Program-made: the position numbers and the translations under genes
Shown here: piece after piece, positions 1-9,001 of the stretch
How the letters are laid out: each line of letters begins with the position of its first letter
Position numbering within the stretch: the first letter of the stretch is position 1
The notes under the pieces: model-generated
Told to the model about the DNA's origin: nothing
The model's input: only the letters and a program-made list of their open reading frames with translations
Database searches by the model: none
DNA from: Mordavella massiliensis
GTDB taxonomy: Bacteria > Bacillota > Clostridia > Lachnospirales > Lachnospiraceae
Direction: 5' to 3'
DNA length: 42,971 nt
Assembly (NCBI RefSeq): GCF_016902415.1
Contig: NZ_JACJLV010000021.1
Coordinates: 1 to 42,971 of the forward strand

Positions 1-1983
1 GTATTCCACGTCATGGCTTTTTTCTATATGATACTGGACATATTCCTCCGGCGTGGCGTCTGTCACCGGCTCCCCGGTCCGGGAGTCCGCATAGTACCCC
101 TCGTCCACATAGGTCACCGTCAGTTTGTCTCCCGGCTTTGGATAATGCTCCGTCATCTGGGGCGTCCCGTAATCATCGGTCTCCACCGGAAGAGCGATGG
201 CTCTGCCCTCCGGGTCCCGCAGGGGTTCCAGGCTCCCTTCCAGGACCGTCAGCTTGTCCAGCAGGGCGTCGTCCATGCCCTCAGGCTGAAGCGATGCCTG
301 GATCTTGTCTCCCCGTTTTTCCCGGATCTGAAGTTCCTGGTTGACCTGCTCTTCAGGCCCTGCAAATGGCAGGCTGCGGAACTGTTCTTCGTCAAGCCAC
401 ACATTGGGCTTGACTCCAGGCACCGCCCAGGCCTGACCTGCGTCCGCTTCTTCCGTATTCTCCCGGATCTGCTCCACCGTCTCTCCTGTGAGGCCAGATT
501 CCGGCCCATTTGCCTGGAACCGGAAGTAGTCCGTGTTCCCCACGATAAAATCCGCGCAGGTCTTCTGCTCCAGATACTTCTCCATGCTGAATCCGCCGGT
601 AAACTGGAAGGTAAGGGCCAGCAGCACCACCGACAGAGACAGGGAGATCACCACCAGTGCGGTGCGCTTTTTATTCCTTCCCAGGTTGGCAAAAGCCATC
701 CCGCCGATCCCGGCCCGGCTGCTTCTTCGCTCCTTCCGGGAAGAAATGCCGGTTTCCGTATATTTTACCGCCTCCACGGGAGAGACTTTCGCCGCCATCC
801 GGCCCGGCCGCCCGCAGGAGAGCAGCACCGTCGCCACCGCGAACAGCGCAGACGCCGCGAAGATCAGGGGCGAACTGCTGACCTCTGTCCGGATCGTCTC
901 CAGGCTGGTCCTGGCAAGGACTACCGGCACCAGGCCGGATCCCACCAGCCAGCCGGCGATCAGCCCCAGCGGACAGCCGATCCCGCACAGCAGAAGGGCC
1001 TGCTGCCGGATGATCCGCCGAAGCTGCCTGGGCGTCACCCCGATGGTCTTCAGAAGGCCATAGTAGCGGATATCCCCTGTCACGGAGATCTGGAAAATGT
1101 TGTAGATGATCAGATATCCGGTGAAGATCACCAGAAGGAGGAATGCCGCCATGGCAGCCAGAAGGCCGGGATCCAGTTCCGCTGCTGCCTGGGCCGTGGT
1201 ATAGCCCCAGTTTACCCCGTAGTTCAGATAGGTATCCGCTCCCGGATCATCTCTCTGGTATCCCAGATCCTCTTCAATCTCTTCCATGGTGCCGTCAATA
1301 TCCAGGCTGGAGGAGAGCATTACATTTAAGTCCCTCCGGAAGGGCTCCAGGCCCTCCCCTGTCATGTCCCGCTCCAGTTCTTCCATATAGGCTCTGGAAA
1401 CATTGATGTAATGCACCGGCATGACAGGATCGTACTCCCACCATCCCACAAGAGTGAAGGTGTCCGTCCGCACTCCCCCGTTCTGCTTCTTGTCGGACAC
1501 CTGGTAGGTGAGGGTGACCTCGGCTCCCAGTTCCGGCGTCACGCCCAGCAGTTCAAGCGCCGCGTCGTCCAGGATGATCTCCTTTTTCCCTTCCGGCTCC
1601 CGGCCTTCTTTCAGATCAATATAGCTCCACTTTGTATCATTTTCGTCCATGTAGCTGACTTCCGCCGGGACTCTGGCAAAGACGCCCTCCGCGATGATCC
1701 CCGCCACGATCCGCTCCCCGGCGGCTTTTACTTTCTTATGCCCTTTGATCTCCTCTGCCTGTTTATCCGTCACGTCCTTAAAGGTGCCGTGGGCATACCC
1801 GCCGATCTGTCGGAAGGTGTAAGTCTGATAGCTCTCATTTAACGACATCACAATGGTGAAAAGAGAGGTAAAGAGGACCGTGGTCAGCACGATGGCCACC
1901 ACTGCGATCAGGTTCCGCTTCCCGGAGGCCCGAAAGGACTTGAGGCTCAGGTTCCAGATGGTTTTCCTGTTTTTGACCCGCAT
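1..1983 (-). CDS. FtsX-like ABC transporter permease, 3' end cut by window edge
   Basis: The minus strand is open from an ATG at 1983 to the first base of the window, giving about 660 residues without a stop, so the C-terminus is missing. The N-terminus has a short basic stretch followed by a hydrophobic segment (about residues 23-45). A large extracytoplasmic-type region then runs to about residue 280, followed by a cluster of membrane segments (about 285-420) and a second 'NLGRNKKRT'-type motif that begins a second FtsX half near residue 465. This is the layout of MacB/FtsX-type permeases with two FtsX domains. It starts one base after the stop of the ATPase gene, so the two form one transporter operon. 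The substrate cannot be read from sequence; peptide or lipid export or antimicrobial-peptide resistance is common for systems linked to a two-component pair. Confidence 0.88.
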   Translation of the reverse strand, partial: MRVKNRKTIWNLSLKSFRASGKRNLIAVVAIVLTTVLFTSLFTIVMSLNESYQTYTFRQIGGYAHGTFKDVTDKQAEEIKGHKKVKAAGERIVAGIIAEGVFARVPAEVSYMDENDTKWSYIDLKEGREPEGKKEIILDDAALELLGVTPELGAEVTLTYQVSDKKQNGGVRTDTFTLVGWWEYDPVMPVHYINVSRAYMEELERDMTGEGLEPFRRDLNVMLSSSLDIDGTMEEIEEDLGYQRDDPGADTYLNYGVNWGYTTAQAAAELDPGLLAAMAAFLLLVIFTGYLIIYNIFQISVTGDIRYYGLLKTIGVTPRQLRRIIRQQALLLCGIGCPLGLIAGWLVGSGLVPVVLARTSLETIRTEVSSSPLIFAASALFAVATVLLSCGRPGRMAAKVSPVEAVKYTETGISSRKERRSSRAGIGGMAFANLGRNKKRTALVVISLSLSVVLLALTFQFTGGFSMEKYLEQKTCADFIVGNTDYFRFQANGPESGLTGETVEQIRENTEEADAGQAWAVPGVKPNVWLDEEQFRSLPFAGPEEQVNQELQIREKRGDKIQASLQPEGMDDALLDKLTVLEGSLEPLRDPEGRAIALPVETDDYGTPQMTEHYPKPGDKLTVTYVDEGYYADSRTGEPVTDATPEEYVQYHIEKSHDVEY

Positions 1984-1984
1984 G

Positions 1985-2671
1985 CTACGCTTCCCTCCTT
2001 CCTCTGGAAGAAAGGATCCGCCCGTCCTCGATCCGTATGATCCGGTCCGCCATCTGGGCAATCTCCTCGTTGTGGGTGATCATGACGATGGTCTGCCCGA
2101 ACTTCTGGCCGGACAGTTTCAAAAGTCCCAGCACATCCTGGGATGTGCGGCTGTCCAGGTTGCCGGTGGGCTCGTCGCACAGAAGGATCGAAGGCCGGGA
2201 GGCCAGGGCTCTTGCGATGGCCGCGCGCTGCTGCTGTCCGCCGGAGAGCTGCCCCGGGAGGCTTCTGGCTTTCTGCAGGATTCCCAGCGTATCCAGGATC
2301 TCCTCGATAAACGCCCGGTCCGCCTTTTTCCCGTCCAGTTCCACCGGGAGCGCTACATTTTCATAAACGCTCAGCACCGGCACCAGATTGTAGGACTGGA
2401 ACACAAAGCCGATCTTCCGGCGCCGGAAAATGGTCAGGGCCTCCTCCTTCAGAGAAAAGATGTCTTTTCCGTCCACATACACCTTTCCTTTGTCCGGCCG
2501 GTCCAGGCCGCCCAGCATGTGGAGGAGTGTGGACTTTCCGGAGCCGGAAGTGCCCACCACGGCTGCGAACTGCCCCTGCTCCACAGACAGGCTGACCCCG
2601 TCAAGGGCCCGCACCTGATTTTCCCCTTTCCCGTATATTTTTGTAAGATTGACTGCTTTCAGAACTTCCAT
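1985..2671 (-). CDS. ABC transporter ATP-binding protein (MacB/LolD-type)
   Basis: About 228 residues, the usual size of a LolD/MacB/BceA-type ATPase. It has Walker A (GTSGSGKST), Q-loop, the signature LSGGQQQRAAIARAL, Walker B (ILLCDEPTG) followed by NLDS, and the switch histidine (MITHNEE). I place the start at the ATG at 2671, because AGGGGAG lies about 7 bases upstream. A longer reading would begin with TTG at 2689, which overlaps that ribosome site. The gene is followed after one base by the FtsX-like permease and preceded by the histidine kinase gene, so the ATPase presumably powers the permease under control of the two-component system. Confidence 0.93.
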   Translation of the reverse strand: MEVLKAVNLTKIYGKGENQVRALDGVSLSVEQGQFAAVVGTSGSGKSTLLHMLGGLDRPDKGKVYVDGKDIFSLKEEALTIFRRRKIGFVFQSYNLVPVLSVYENVALPVELDGKKADRAFIEEILDTLGILQKARSLPGQLSGGQQQRAAIARALASRPSILLCDEPTGNLDSRTSQDVLGLLKLSGQKFGQTIVMITHNEEIAQMADRIIRIEDGRILSSRGRREA

Positions 2672-2692
2672 AACCTGCTCCCCTTTCAACTG

Positions 2693-2727
2693 AAAAAATC
2701 TGTATGAATGTACCGTTCATACAGATT
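2693..2727 (-). promoter_or_regulatory. 12-bp inverted repeat with T-run between kinase and ABC genes
   Basis: The arms AATCTGTATGAA (2697-2708) and TTCATACAGATT (2716-2727) are perfectly complementary, with a 7-base spacer. On the minus strand the second arm runs into TTTT, so it could be an intrinsic terminator or attenuator within the operon. The stem is AT-rich and hence weak, and its position just before an ABC gene also fits an operator for the linked response regulator. The sequence cannot decide between these. Confidence 0.6.
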
Positions 2728-2770
2728 ATCTCATGGTATTCTTTCCAGAATCTTTCAGCGCCAAAAACAA

Positions 2771-3700
2771 TTATGACAGTTCTGAAAGATTTCCCTTTCC
2801 CTGATTTGGCAGGAAAATGGAAAACACCGATCCCTGCCCTTTCCGGGAAGACACTTTGATATATCCTCCCTCTCCCGCCAGGATCTCCCGCGCCAGATAG
2901 AGGCCGACCCCCACGCCCTCCTGCTCCGCCGTTTCTTCTCCCCGGCGGAACCGGCCGAAGAGTTCCGGGATGTCTTCCTCGGCAATTCCCGGGCCGGTAT
3001 CTTCTACCTCAATGGCCGTAAAAAGTTCGTACCGCCGGGTGCGCACTTCGATCCCGCCCCGGCTGGTATATTTGACCGCGTTGTCCAGGATATTGCCCAC
3101 AGCTTCTGCCGTCCACTTCCGGTCAAACCAGGCCGTGGCAGGCCCGGAACAGTCGGTCAGCTTCAGACCTTTCCTCTCTGCCTTTTCCCGGTAGGCGCCT
3201 GTGACCTCTGCCAGCAGTTCCTTCACATCCTGCTCTTTGGGGTGCAGGGTGATGATCCCTGTCTCCAGCCGGGACATTTTGATCAGCGCCCCGATCAGGA
3301 AATGCAGTTTCTCCGCCTGCTTCCCGAGGGCGGTCAGATACTCCCGGTTCTCCGGACTTAACTCCCGCTCTTCCAGAAGCTCTGTATAAAGCAGCAGATT
3401 GGCAATGGGCGTCTTGGTCTGATGGGAAATGTCCGCGATCAGGGTCTTGATCTTCTCCTTCTCCTCCGCAGCCGCCTCTCTGGATCGCTCTACGGCGCTT
3501 AAGTAATCCGCCATCTCGCTTTCCAGCGCAGAACACACGCTCTCGTCAAACCTGGTCTCGCGGAACTGCCCGCTCCTTGCCGCCTCCAGCATCCGCCGGA
3601 GCCGCTCCGCGGTCCGTCTCTCTTTTCGATATGAATATATGGCAAACAGGACGCTGCCCAGAATGCAGGCTGCTGCCAGGATCATCATTCCTCTATCCAT
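2771..3700 (-). CDS. Sensor histidine kinase, single membrane segment
   Basis: 309 residues. One N-terminal hydrophobic segment (about 5-22) is followed directly by the cytoplasmic part, with no extracellular sensor domain. The H-box is DISHQTKTPIANL, with the phospho-acceptor His at about 92. The N-box is NILDNAVKY (about 202-210), followed by DTGPGI (233-238) and GVGVGLYLA (261-269). This is a HisKA/HATPase_c kinase. Lack of a sensor domain suggests it senses within the membrane or through the neighbouring transporter, as known for Bce-like systems; that is inference. Its start overlaps the end of the response regulator gene by 8 bases, so the two are translationally coupled. Confidence 0.92.
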   Translation of the reverse strand: MDRGMMILAAACILGSVLFAIYSYRKERRTAERLRRMLEAARSGQFRETRFDESVCSALESEMADYLSAVERSREAAAEEKEKIKTLIADISHQTKTPIANLLLYTELLEERELSPENREYLTALGKQAEKLHFLIGALIKMSRLETGIITLHPKEQDVKELLAEVTGAYREKAERKGLKLTDCSGPATAWFDRKWTAEAVGNILDNAVKYTSRGGIEVRTRRYELFTAIEVEDTGPGIAEEDIPELFGRFRRGEETAEQEGVGVGLYLAREILAGEGGYIKVSSRKGQGSVFSIFLPNQGKGNLSELS

Positions 3701-4373
3701 GCTGCTTCACCCACCGGTATCCGGTCCCGTAGACCGTCTCGATCCACTCCCCTGCCGCCAGCTTGTCCCGCAGCCGTTTCACCGTAACGGACAGGGCGTT
3801 CTCGTCCACATACTCCGCGCCGTCGGTCCAGATCCGGTCGATCAGCGTCTCCCGCTTTACGATCCGGCCCTCGTTCTCCACCAGGATCCGGAGCAACTTC
3901 TGCTCATTTTTACTTAGTTCCACCGGAGTCCCCTCCACCAGATACTCCATCCGGTCAAAGAGGAACCGGTATCTGCCGGATTCCCACCGGACATCCTGCC
4001 GGCTTTCCGTCTCCTTTTTCCGCCTCAGCTGCGTATTGACCCGGGCCCGCAGCACAGCCAGGCTGAAGGGCTTGGTGATGTAGTCGTCGGCTCCCGCCTC
4101 CAGCCCTGCCACGATGTCTGTCTCCATATCATTGGCTGTAAGAAGGATGACCGGAGCCGCCCCCTTTCCTTTGATTTCCCCCAGGAAATCAAACCCGCTT
4201 CCGTCCGGCAGGTTCACGTCCAGGATTACAAGATCCGGCTGCGCCTCCCTAAGGAGCCGGCGGGCTTCCCGGATCTTCCCGCAGCTTTGCAGTGTGCGGT
4301 CTTCACTTTTTAGCGCCCGGCAAAGGCCCAAAGCCAGAGCCGCGTCGTCTTCAATGATGAGAATGGTCTCCAT
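3693..4373 (-). CDS. OmpR/PhoB-family response regulator
   Basis: 226 residues. The receiver domain has the acidic pair at 9-10, the phospho-acceptor Asp at about 52 (LVILDVNLPDGSGF), Thr in VILLTAND and Lys at about 101 (ITKPF). The C-terminal half is a winged-helix Trans_reg_C domain (about 135-222) ending in YGTGYRWV, the family hallmark. It is first in the RR-HK-ABC-FtsX operon and begins 28 bases after the stop of the interrupted XRE regulator, so that regulator probably belonged to the same transcript before the element inserted. The likely target is the inverted repeat before the ABC genes, or its own promoter. Confidence 0.93.
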   Translation of the reverse strand: METILIIEDDAALALGLCRALKSEDRTLQSCGKIREARRLLREAQPDLVILDVNLPDGSGFDFLGEIKGKGAAPVILLTANDMETDIVAGLEAGADDYITKPFSLAVLRARVNTQLRRKKETESRQDVRWESGRYRFLFDRMEYLVEGTPVELSKNEQKLLRILVENEGRIVKRETLIDRIWTDGAEYVDENALSVTVKRLRDKLAAGEWIETVYGTGYRWVKQHG

Positions 4374-4401
4374 AGGTTACTCCTCTTCTGATCATACGAA
4401 A

Positions 4402-5342
4402 TTATAAGGCTTCCAATTGCGCCAGCAGTTCTTCCAATTCCGAACCTTCCCGAAGAAATGCGTATTCTTCGTTATTTGCTATCTCATCGGCAAATGTTTT
4501 TGCCAGCCTGCCTGAAAGCCAGGTGGAATCATTGCCATCTGCATTACGATATAAGGGGGACCTTTGTATTTTCCACTCTTTTTTCATGGACGGCAGCATT
4601 TTTTGAAGGATCGACAGACTCTCGTCTTTATCTTTTTTAACCAGGGCAAGCTGCAAATGAGCATTGTAGCACATCCATTCCGGGAAATAAAACTGACGGT
4701 TCAGAGATTCCTGCAAATCTGCCAGAAATTCTGCGTCCTTCTCCCGTTTTTCTTGTAATGCGATTTCCAGCATATTGATCAGATCCCTTTGAAGCTCAGC
4801 CACACCTTTTATGACGCGATGCTCCCAGATTTTTTCCGCGTCCTGATATCGTTCCTGGCGCTGATAAAGGATCCCTAACTGTTCTTCTTTATCTATTGCA
4901 GAAAAGGGCAGGGCATTGATCAGTTCCTCTGCCTTTGCAAAATCTCCCCGGTTGCGCGCATAGGAAATCAGCATACTGGTTGCGGTATCCCGGATCTCCG
5001 GAATTTCACTTGCGGCCAAACGCCTGTAAAAGGTTTCATATACTTCCTGATAGCGCTCACCGGAAGATACGTTATAAAGAGCAAGCGCTCCCTCCAAATA
5101 GAGAATCGCCGAATAGATCAGTCTGTCGCACGTAGGATATTCCCGTATTTTGTCCATTGCCTTCTGAAAAGCAGCCTCATAGCTCTGCTCCTGAACCGTC
5201 TTATCGAGGTCATTGACAAAATTTTCAATCTCTATCTCGGTCAGATCCTCCTGGAAAGAAAGCAGCGTGTTCAGATCGGTTTTCAGCAAACGCGCCAGAG
5301 CCGGCAGAAGGGTAATATCCGGATACGCAGCGCCCGTTTCCC
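4402..5342 (-). pseudogene. C-terminal part of XRE regulator split by the serine-recombinase element
   Basis: The frame runs from the element junction at 5342 to the stop at 4402. It begins inside the HTH (E-T-G-A-A-Y-P-D-I) and continues with LLPALARLLKTDLNTLLSF, the end of an HTH_3 domain, then about 260 residues of TPR-like helical repeats. No start codon with a ribosome site exists on this side; the TTG at 5289 lies inside the HTH. Joined to 13,643-13,745 at the shared TCCC it gives exactly 348 codons (103 + 941 bases) including the stop, and restores S-K-W-E-T-G-A-A. The reconstructed protein is a cytoplasmic DNA-binding regulator with a TPR tail, a common Firmicute architecture. It sits directly upstream of the two-component/ABC operon, so loss of function could alter that operon. 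Confidence 0.93.
5339..5342. other. Left attachment core (TCCC) of the serine-recombinase element
   Basis: Host sequence CGCCCGTTTCCC is followed by element sequence TTAGTTAAAG. The four bases TCCC are shared with the right end and are the only overlap that keeps the split gene in frame. Confidence 0.8.
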
Positions 5343-5377
5343 TTAGTTAAAGATATTGTTGGGTATTTCAAGATGTG

Positions 5378-7000
5378 TCATTCGATTTTACCGATAAAGC
5401 GGTAGAAGATTTCTACCTCCTGTTCCCGGCTTCCGTCCTCACTTTTGACCGCTTCATGGACAAGGATTTTTTCAATCAGCGTATTCAGAAGTTCAGCCGT
5501 CAATTCTGTGGGATTGACATACTGTTTCATCAGACCTATCCACTTTTCAGCGTCAACCGCTGTCTGGGCGGCGGCCTCCATCGCTTTGTGAAGCCGTTCA
5601 ATTTTTGCGTCCAATTCTCGCTGTTCGCCCTGATACTTTTCGGACAGCATATTGAAATTGTATTCTGTAATGCGTCCGGCAGACCAGTCCTCATACATTT
5701 TTGCAAACAGGGTGTCTACTTCTGCTTTGCGCTTCTCCGCCTTTTTCAGTTCGGCTGTCTGCCGCTTCCTTGCGGTATTGCGTTCCTTGTCGCTGGCGTT
5801 AAGTAGCCGTTTCAGAAGTTTGTCCCCGTCCTGCTGTGCCAGCACAGACCAGTATTGCAGACGGGAAAGGACATAGGCATAAAGCACATCATAGCGGATA
5901 TAGTGCATGGAACACTGGTGCAATCCTTGCCCGTACTTGCTACAATGATAATGGCCGTAAGGCTTGCTGTTCTGCCTGTTCTCCCCATAGGCCAGCGACC
6001 AGCCGCAGTCCGCACATTTTACCAGCCCGGAAAATATCTGTGTTGTGCCGTTCTTCTGCCGTCTGCGCCTGTTGCAAATCTGCTCCTGTACTTGCCGGAA
6101 CACATCTTCGGAAATAATCGCTTCGTGGGTGTTCTCCACACGATACCATTCCTCTTTTGGCTTGCGTACTTTCTTCTTGTTTTTGAATGAAATGTTGGTC
6201 TGCTTATTGTGGACGCTGTGTCCGATATAGGTTTCCTCTTTCAGAATACTTTTTACCTGCGCTATCGTCCACGCATAGGCTTTTTCCTCCGGCGCTCCGG
6301 CATAGATATTTGCGAAAGTGCCGTATCTCTGGAAATTCAGCCAGCCGGGAGTAGGTACTTTTTCTTCGACCAAAATCCGTGTAATGCTGGCGGCTCCCCG
6401 GCCATGAACGGCAAGGTCAAAAATCTTTTCGATAATCCACCTTGTTTCCGGGTCAATCAGAAGATGGCCTTTCTTATCCGGGTCTTTGACATAGCCAAGC
6501 GGAGCATAGGCTCCATAGTGTGCGCCATTTGCGAACCGTGTCCGCATGGCCGCCTTTACCTTTTTGCTGGTCTGGCGAGCGTGCATTTCATTCAGAATGT
6601 TGAGGAATGGGGCAAGCTCATTCTCTCCGTTGATGGTGTCCACATTGTCATTGACAGCGATATAGCGGACTCCTTTGCTGGGAAAGTAGATTTCCGTGTA
6701 CTGGCCGGTCAGAATGTAGTTTCTGCCTAAGCGGGATAAATCCTTCGTAACAACGCAGTTGATTTTCCCGTCCTCAATGTCATCAATCATTCTCTGAAAA
6801 TCCGGCCTGTCAAAGTTCGTTCCAGACCATCCATCGTCGATATATTCATCTATGACATTCAGGCTATGCTCGGCGGCATATTGCCGGAGCATCATGCGTT
6901 GTGTCTGAATACTCCCGCTTTCTCCTTGCAGTTCATCGTCCCGGCTCAATCTCATATAAAGCGCCGTGTTGTAAATCGTAGTATTGTAAGGTTGTTTCAC
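5378..7000 (-). CDS. Large serine recombinase (TnpX-like)
   Basis: 540 residues, starting at GTG (7000) with AGGAGG 10 bases upstream. The N-terminal resolvase domain (about 10-160) carries the catalytic Ser in YMRLSRDD (about 19) and the DLSRLGRN motif. A Recombinase domain (about 190-300) follows, then a zinc ribbon beginning CADCGW and continuing HYHCSKYG, a long coiled coil, and a C-terminal DUF4368-like segment. It lies next to the left end of the element, where such recombinases act on attL/attR, catalysing excision and insertion by serine-linked double-strand cleavage. Its last codon is about 35 bases from the junction. Confidence 0.95.
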   Translation of the reverse strand: MKQPYNTTIYNTALYMRLSRDDELQGESGSIQTQRMMLRQYAAEHSLNVIDEYIDDGWSGTNFDRPDFQRMIDDIEDGKINCVVTKDLSRLGRNYILTGQYTEIYFPSKGVRYIAVNDNVDTINGENELAPFLNILNEMHARQTSKKVKAAMRTRFANGAHYGAYAPLGYVKDPDKKGHLLIDPETRWIIEKIFDLAVHGRGAASITRILVEEKVPTPGWLNFQRYGTFANIYAGAPEEKAYAWTIAQVKSILKEETYIGHSVHNKQTNISFKNKKKVRKPKEEWYRVENTHEAIISEDVFRQVQEQICNRRRRQKNGTTQIFSGLVKCADCGWSLAYGENRQNSKPYGHYHCSKYGQGLHQCSMHYIRYDVLYAYVLSRLQYWSVLAQQDGDKLLKRLLNASDKERNTARKRQTAELKKAEKRKAEVDTLFAKMYEDWSAGRITEYNFNMLSEKYQGEQRELDAKIERLHKAMEAAAQTAVDAEKWIGLMKQYVNPTELTAELLNTLIEKILVHEAVKSEDGSREQEVEIFYRFIGKIE

Positions 7001-7029
7001 CGTTAAAAATCCTCCTTCTAAAGAAACAA

Positions 7030-7079
7030 CCCACGCTTACAATACTTTTGCTCTATGGCAATTATATCATAAGCGTGGG
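7030..7079 (-). promoter_or_regulatory. 10-bp inverted repeat upstream of the recombinase
   Basis: CCCACGCTTA (7030-7039) and TAAGCGTGGG (7070-7079) are perfect inverted copies 30 bases apart, in the leader of the recombinase gene. The A/T-rich centre contains TATCAT-like hexamers. It could be an operator controlling recombinase expression or an RNA leader structure. Confidence 0.5.
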
Positions 7080-7100
7080 CGTGTTATCAATGATGGGCTA

Positions 7101-7295
7101 TCAGGTTGAAGCGGCTTTTTCTGCGGTATGCCGCACCACATCTACAATCAGATCACCGAGGGGCTTCCCGCCTGCGGCGAAGTGTTCGGAGATTTTTATA
7201 CGGTTGTTCCCACATACAAAATACTGCGTGCCGTTCTCTGCTTGTATGACCTGCCCTGTCCGGGGTGTAAAAATATCGCTTTCGCTTTTTGCCAT
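7101..7295 (-). CDS. Small conserved element protein (TnpW-like position)
   Basis: 64 residues, with no membrane segment. The centre (YFVCGNNRIKISEHF) and the end (GDLIVDVV, then a short helix) look like a compact alpha/beta fold. Elements of the Tn4451 family often carry a tiny ORF of this size beside the recombinase (TnpW), but the match here is by position and size rather than a clear sequence signature. It probably shares a transcript with the relaxase or the recombinase. Function unknown; an excision helper or regulator is one possibility. Confidence 0.6.
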   Translation of the reverse strand: MAKSESDIFTPRTGQVIQAENGTQYFVCGNNRIKISEHFAAGGKPLGDLIVDVVRHTAEKAAST

Positions 7296-7367
7296 CTAGT
7301 GTCCTCCATATTCAGTTTTCAAGGTACAATGCCGCACAAAGGCGGCGAAAATTTCTGCTTATATCTA

Positions 7368-8312
7368 TCACCTTTCCTTTACCGTGTGCCGCTGCTGACG
7401 TTTCAGTTCCGCCAGTATATCCGGCGGGATACGGTCAACCAGCCGCTGTAAATTGTCCAGTTCGCTTTTCAGCTTTGCCCGTTCCATCGTATCTTTCATC
7501 TTGCCGCTTTCACTGGCCTTTGCCCTTGCTTCCAGCTTTTGATTTTCTTCCAAAAGGTCTTTGATCGTGACCTTGTACTTTTTCAGCTGCCCGGAGAAGT
7601 TCTCCATCTGCGGAAACCACTTTTTCAACAGGGAGAGGGCTTCCTCTTTTTTCTTTCCGGCGTTCAGCGGGTTAATGCCGTCAAGGGCGGCTTCAATGGC
7701 TCTGGCCTGTTTGGAGAGGGAAACCGCCTGTTTGAAAAGCCGGGTGGGGATATGCTTCCGGCCTGTCTTGCTGGCACTCTCCCCACGCTCCAAGTCGGGA
7801 TATTTCTCCACCATATAGGCGTGAAAATCATCCTGCCACTTCGTCAGGTTTGCCCGGTTGCCGATAATCTCCTTTGCACACAGGCGGTTGTCCTTTGTCA
7901 GCGGAACAAAGGTCAAATGCAGGTGGGGCGTTTTCTCGTCCATGTGTACCACCGCCGACACGATATTTTCCTGTCCTACCCGTCCAATGAGGAAGTCCGC
8001 CGCCCTTTGGAAGAACGCCTGTATCTCCTTTGGGGATTTCCCCTTGAAAAACTCCGGGCTGGCGGTTATCAGCGTATCGACAAACCGTGTGCTGTCTTTC
8101 CTTGTCCGGCATCCGGCCTGCTCGATACGGCTCTGAATGAAGTGGTAATAGCGTCCCTCCGGCTTGACGATATGGAAATTGTATTTGCTCCGGCTTGTGT
8201 CAATGTCGGGGTTACTGGCGTATTGTTCTTTCTGTCTTTCGTGATGGGCTTCCAGCGGCCTTGCCGGGTTGCCCTTGTGCTTCTCAAACCGCAAAATTGC
8301 GTGTTGTGCCAT
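7368..8312 (-). CDS. MobV-family relaxase (Mob/Pre, TnpZ-like)
   Basis: 314 residues. The N-terminus AILRFEKHKG and the metal-binding motif HMDEKTPHLHLTFVPL (about 145-160) identify the Mob_Pre (MobV) family, which nicks oriT and carries the strand during mobilization. The C-terminal third (about 225-300) is a coiled coil. The ATG at 8312 has GGAGCAG just upstream. Some MobV proteins are longer (about 400-500 residues), so this is a short member. Tn4451 encodes a comparable protein (TnpZ) that mobilizes the element in trans of a conjugative helper; the same role is inferred here. The nick site is not identified. Confidence 0.9.
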   Translation of the reverse strand: MAQHAILRFEKHKGNPARPLEAHHERQKEQYASNPDIDTSRSKYNFHIVKPEGRYYHFIQSRIEQAGCRTRKDSTRFVDTLITASPEFFKGKSPKEIQAFFQRAADFLIGRVGQENIVSAVVHMDEKTPHLHLTFVPLTKDNRLCAKEIIGNRANLTKWQDDFHAYMVEKYPDLERGESASKTGRKHIPTRLFKQAVSLSKQARAIEAALDGINPLNAGKKKEEALSLLKKWFPQMENFSGQLKKYKVTIKDLLEENQKLEARAKASESGKMKDTMERAKLKSELDNLQRLVDRIPPDILAELKRQQRHTVKER

Positions 8313-8494
8313 TCTGCTCCTTTCCTCATTTCTTTCCTATCCGGGGTTTTCCACAGGGAAAATCCCGCAGAAAATAGCTCGGATAGGATTGGAATGGATA
8401 GAATATAAATCAATCTTTTTATCTTTGTATTTCTATATACCGTCCGGTTTTCGTACGTCTCAGGAGTGATTTCCGTACTTCATGGGTACGGTTT

Positions 8495-8890
8495 TCAGTC
8501 CTCCGGCGTACCAGAACCGGATTTCTTGAAGTCGGTGTTTGGAACCGCTTCATAGGATTTTGGGAAAATGCGGTTGGGTTTTCCACAGCCCTGCTTCTGG
8601 ATCTCCACCAGTCCGGCGTATCGCAGTTCCCGCAGGGTATTCATCGCTTTCTGCCGCCCACAATGGAGCAGTGTGACCACTTCACAGATAGGGTAATACA
8701 GGAAAATCCGTCCGCAGTCATCCGCCCACCCATTCTTGCGGGATAACTCTGTCCGGCGCAGGATAAAGGCGTACAGAACCTTTGCCTCGTTAGACAGGGG
8801 CTTGAATGTGGGGGCTTCAAAGAGGAAATTCGGGAGCCGGGTGAAGCTGAACGCCTTTTCCGGCTGATGGATATAGATGGTATTTGTCAT
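8495..8890 (-). CDS. RepA N-terminal-like winged-helix replication/regulatory protein
   Basis: 131 residues. The beginning (FTRLPNFLFEAPTFKPLSNEA followed by KVLYAFILRRTELS) is the signature of the RepA_N domain seen in replication initiators of Firmicute plasmids and integrative elements. A winged-helix core (ICEVVTLLHCGRQKAMNTLREL) follows, then a short charged tail. Full plasmid RepA proteins are 250-350 residues, so this one carries only the DNA-binding domain, as is common in Firmicute integrative elements. It may prime replication of the excised circle or act as a regulator. Confidence 0.8.
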   Translation of the reverse strand: MTNTIYIHQPEKAFSFTRLPNFLFEAPTFKPLSNEAKVLYAFILRRTELSRKNGWADDCGRIFLYYPICEVVTLLHCGRQKAMNTLRELRYAGLVEIQKQGCGKPNRIFPKSYEAVPNTDFKKSGSGTPED

Positions 8891-9001
8891 AGTTCGTTTT
8901 GTGGACGGTTAGAAGCCCGTTTTCCGGGGCGGGCGATACTTTATACCACCTGCCCCGGTTTGGGGCTTGCAAAGCCTGATAAATCAAGGCTTTTTTCGCT
9001 C

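Noticed and set aside
13-1329. Long plus-strand reading frame opposite the start of the window
   Set aside because: The minus strand encodes a continuous FtsX-like permease with membrane segments and operon context. The plus frame is its antisense shadow, rich in Arg, Pro and His.
5289-5289. Start codon for the 4,402-5,342 frame
   Set aside because: The codon is TTG inside an HTH motif, with no ribosome site, and the true N-terminus is found across the element at 13,745.
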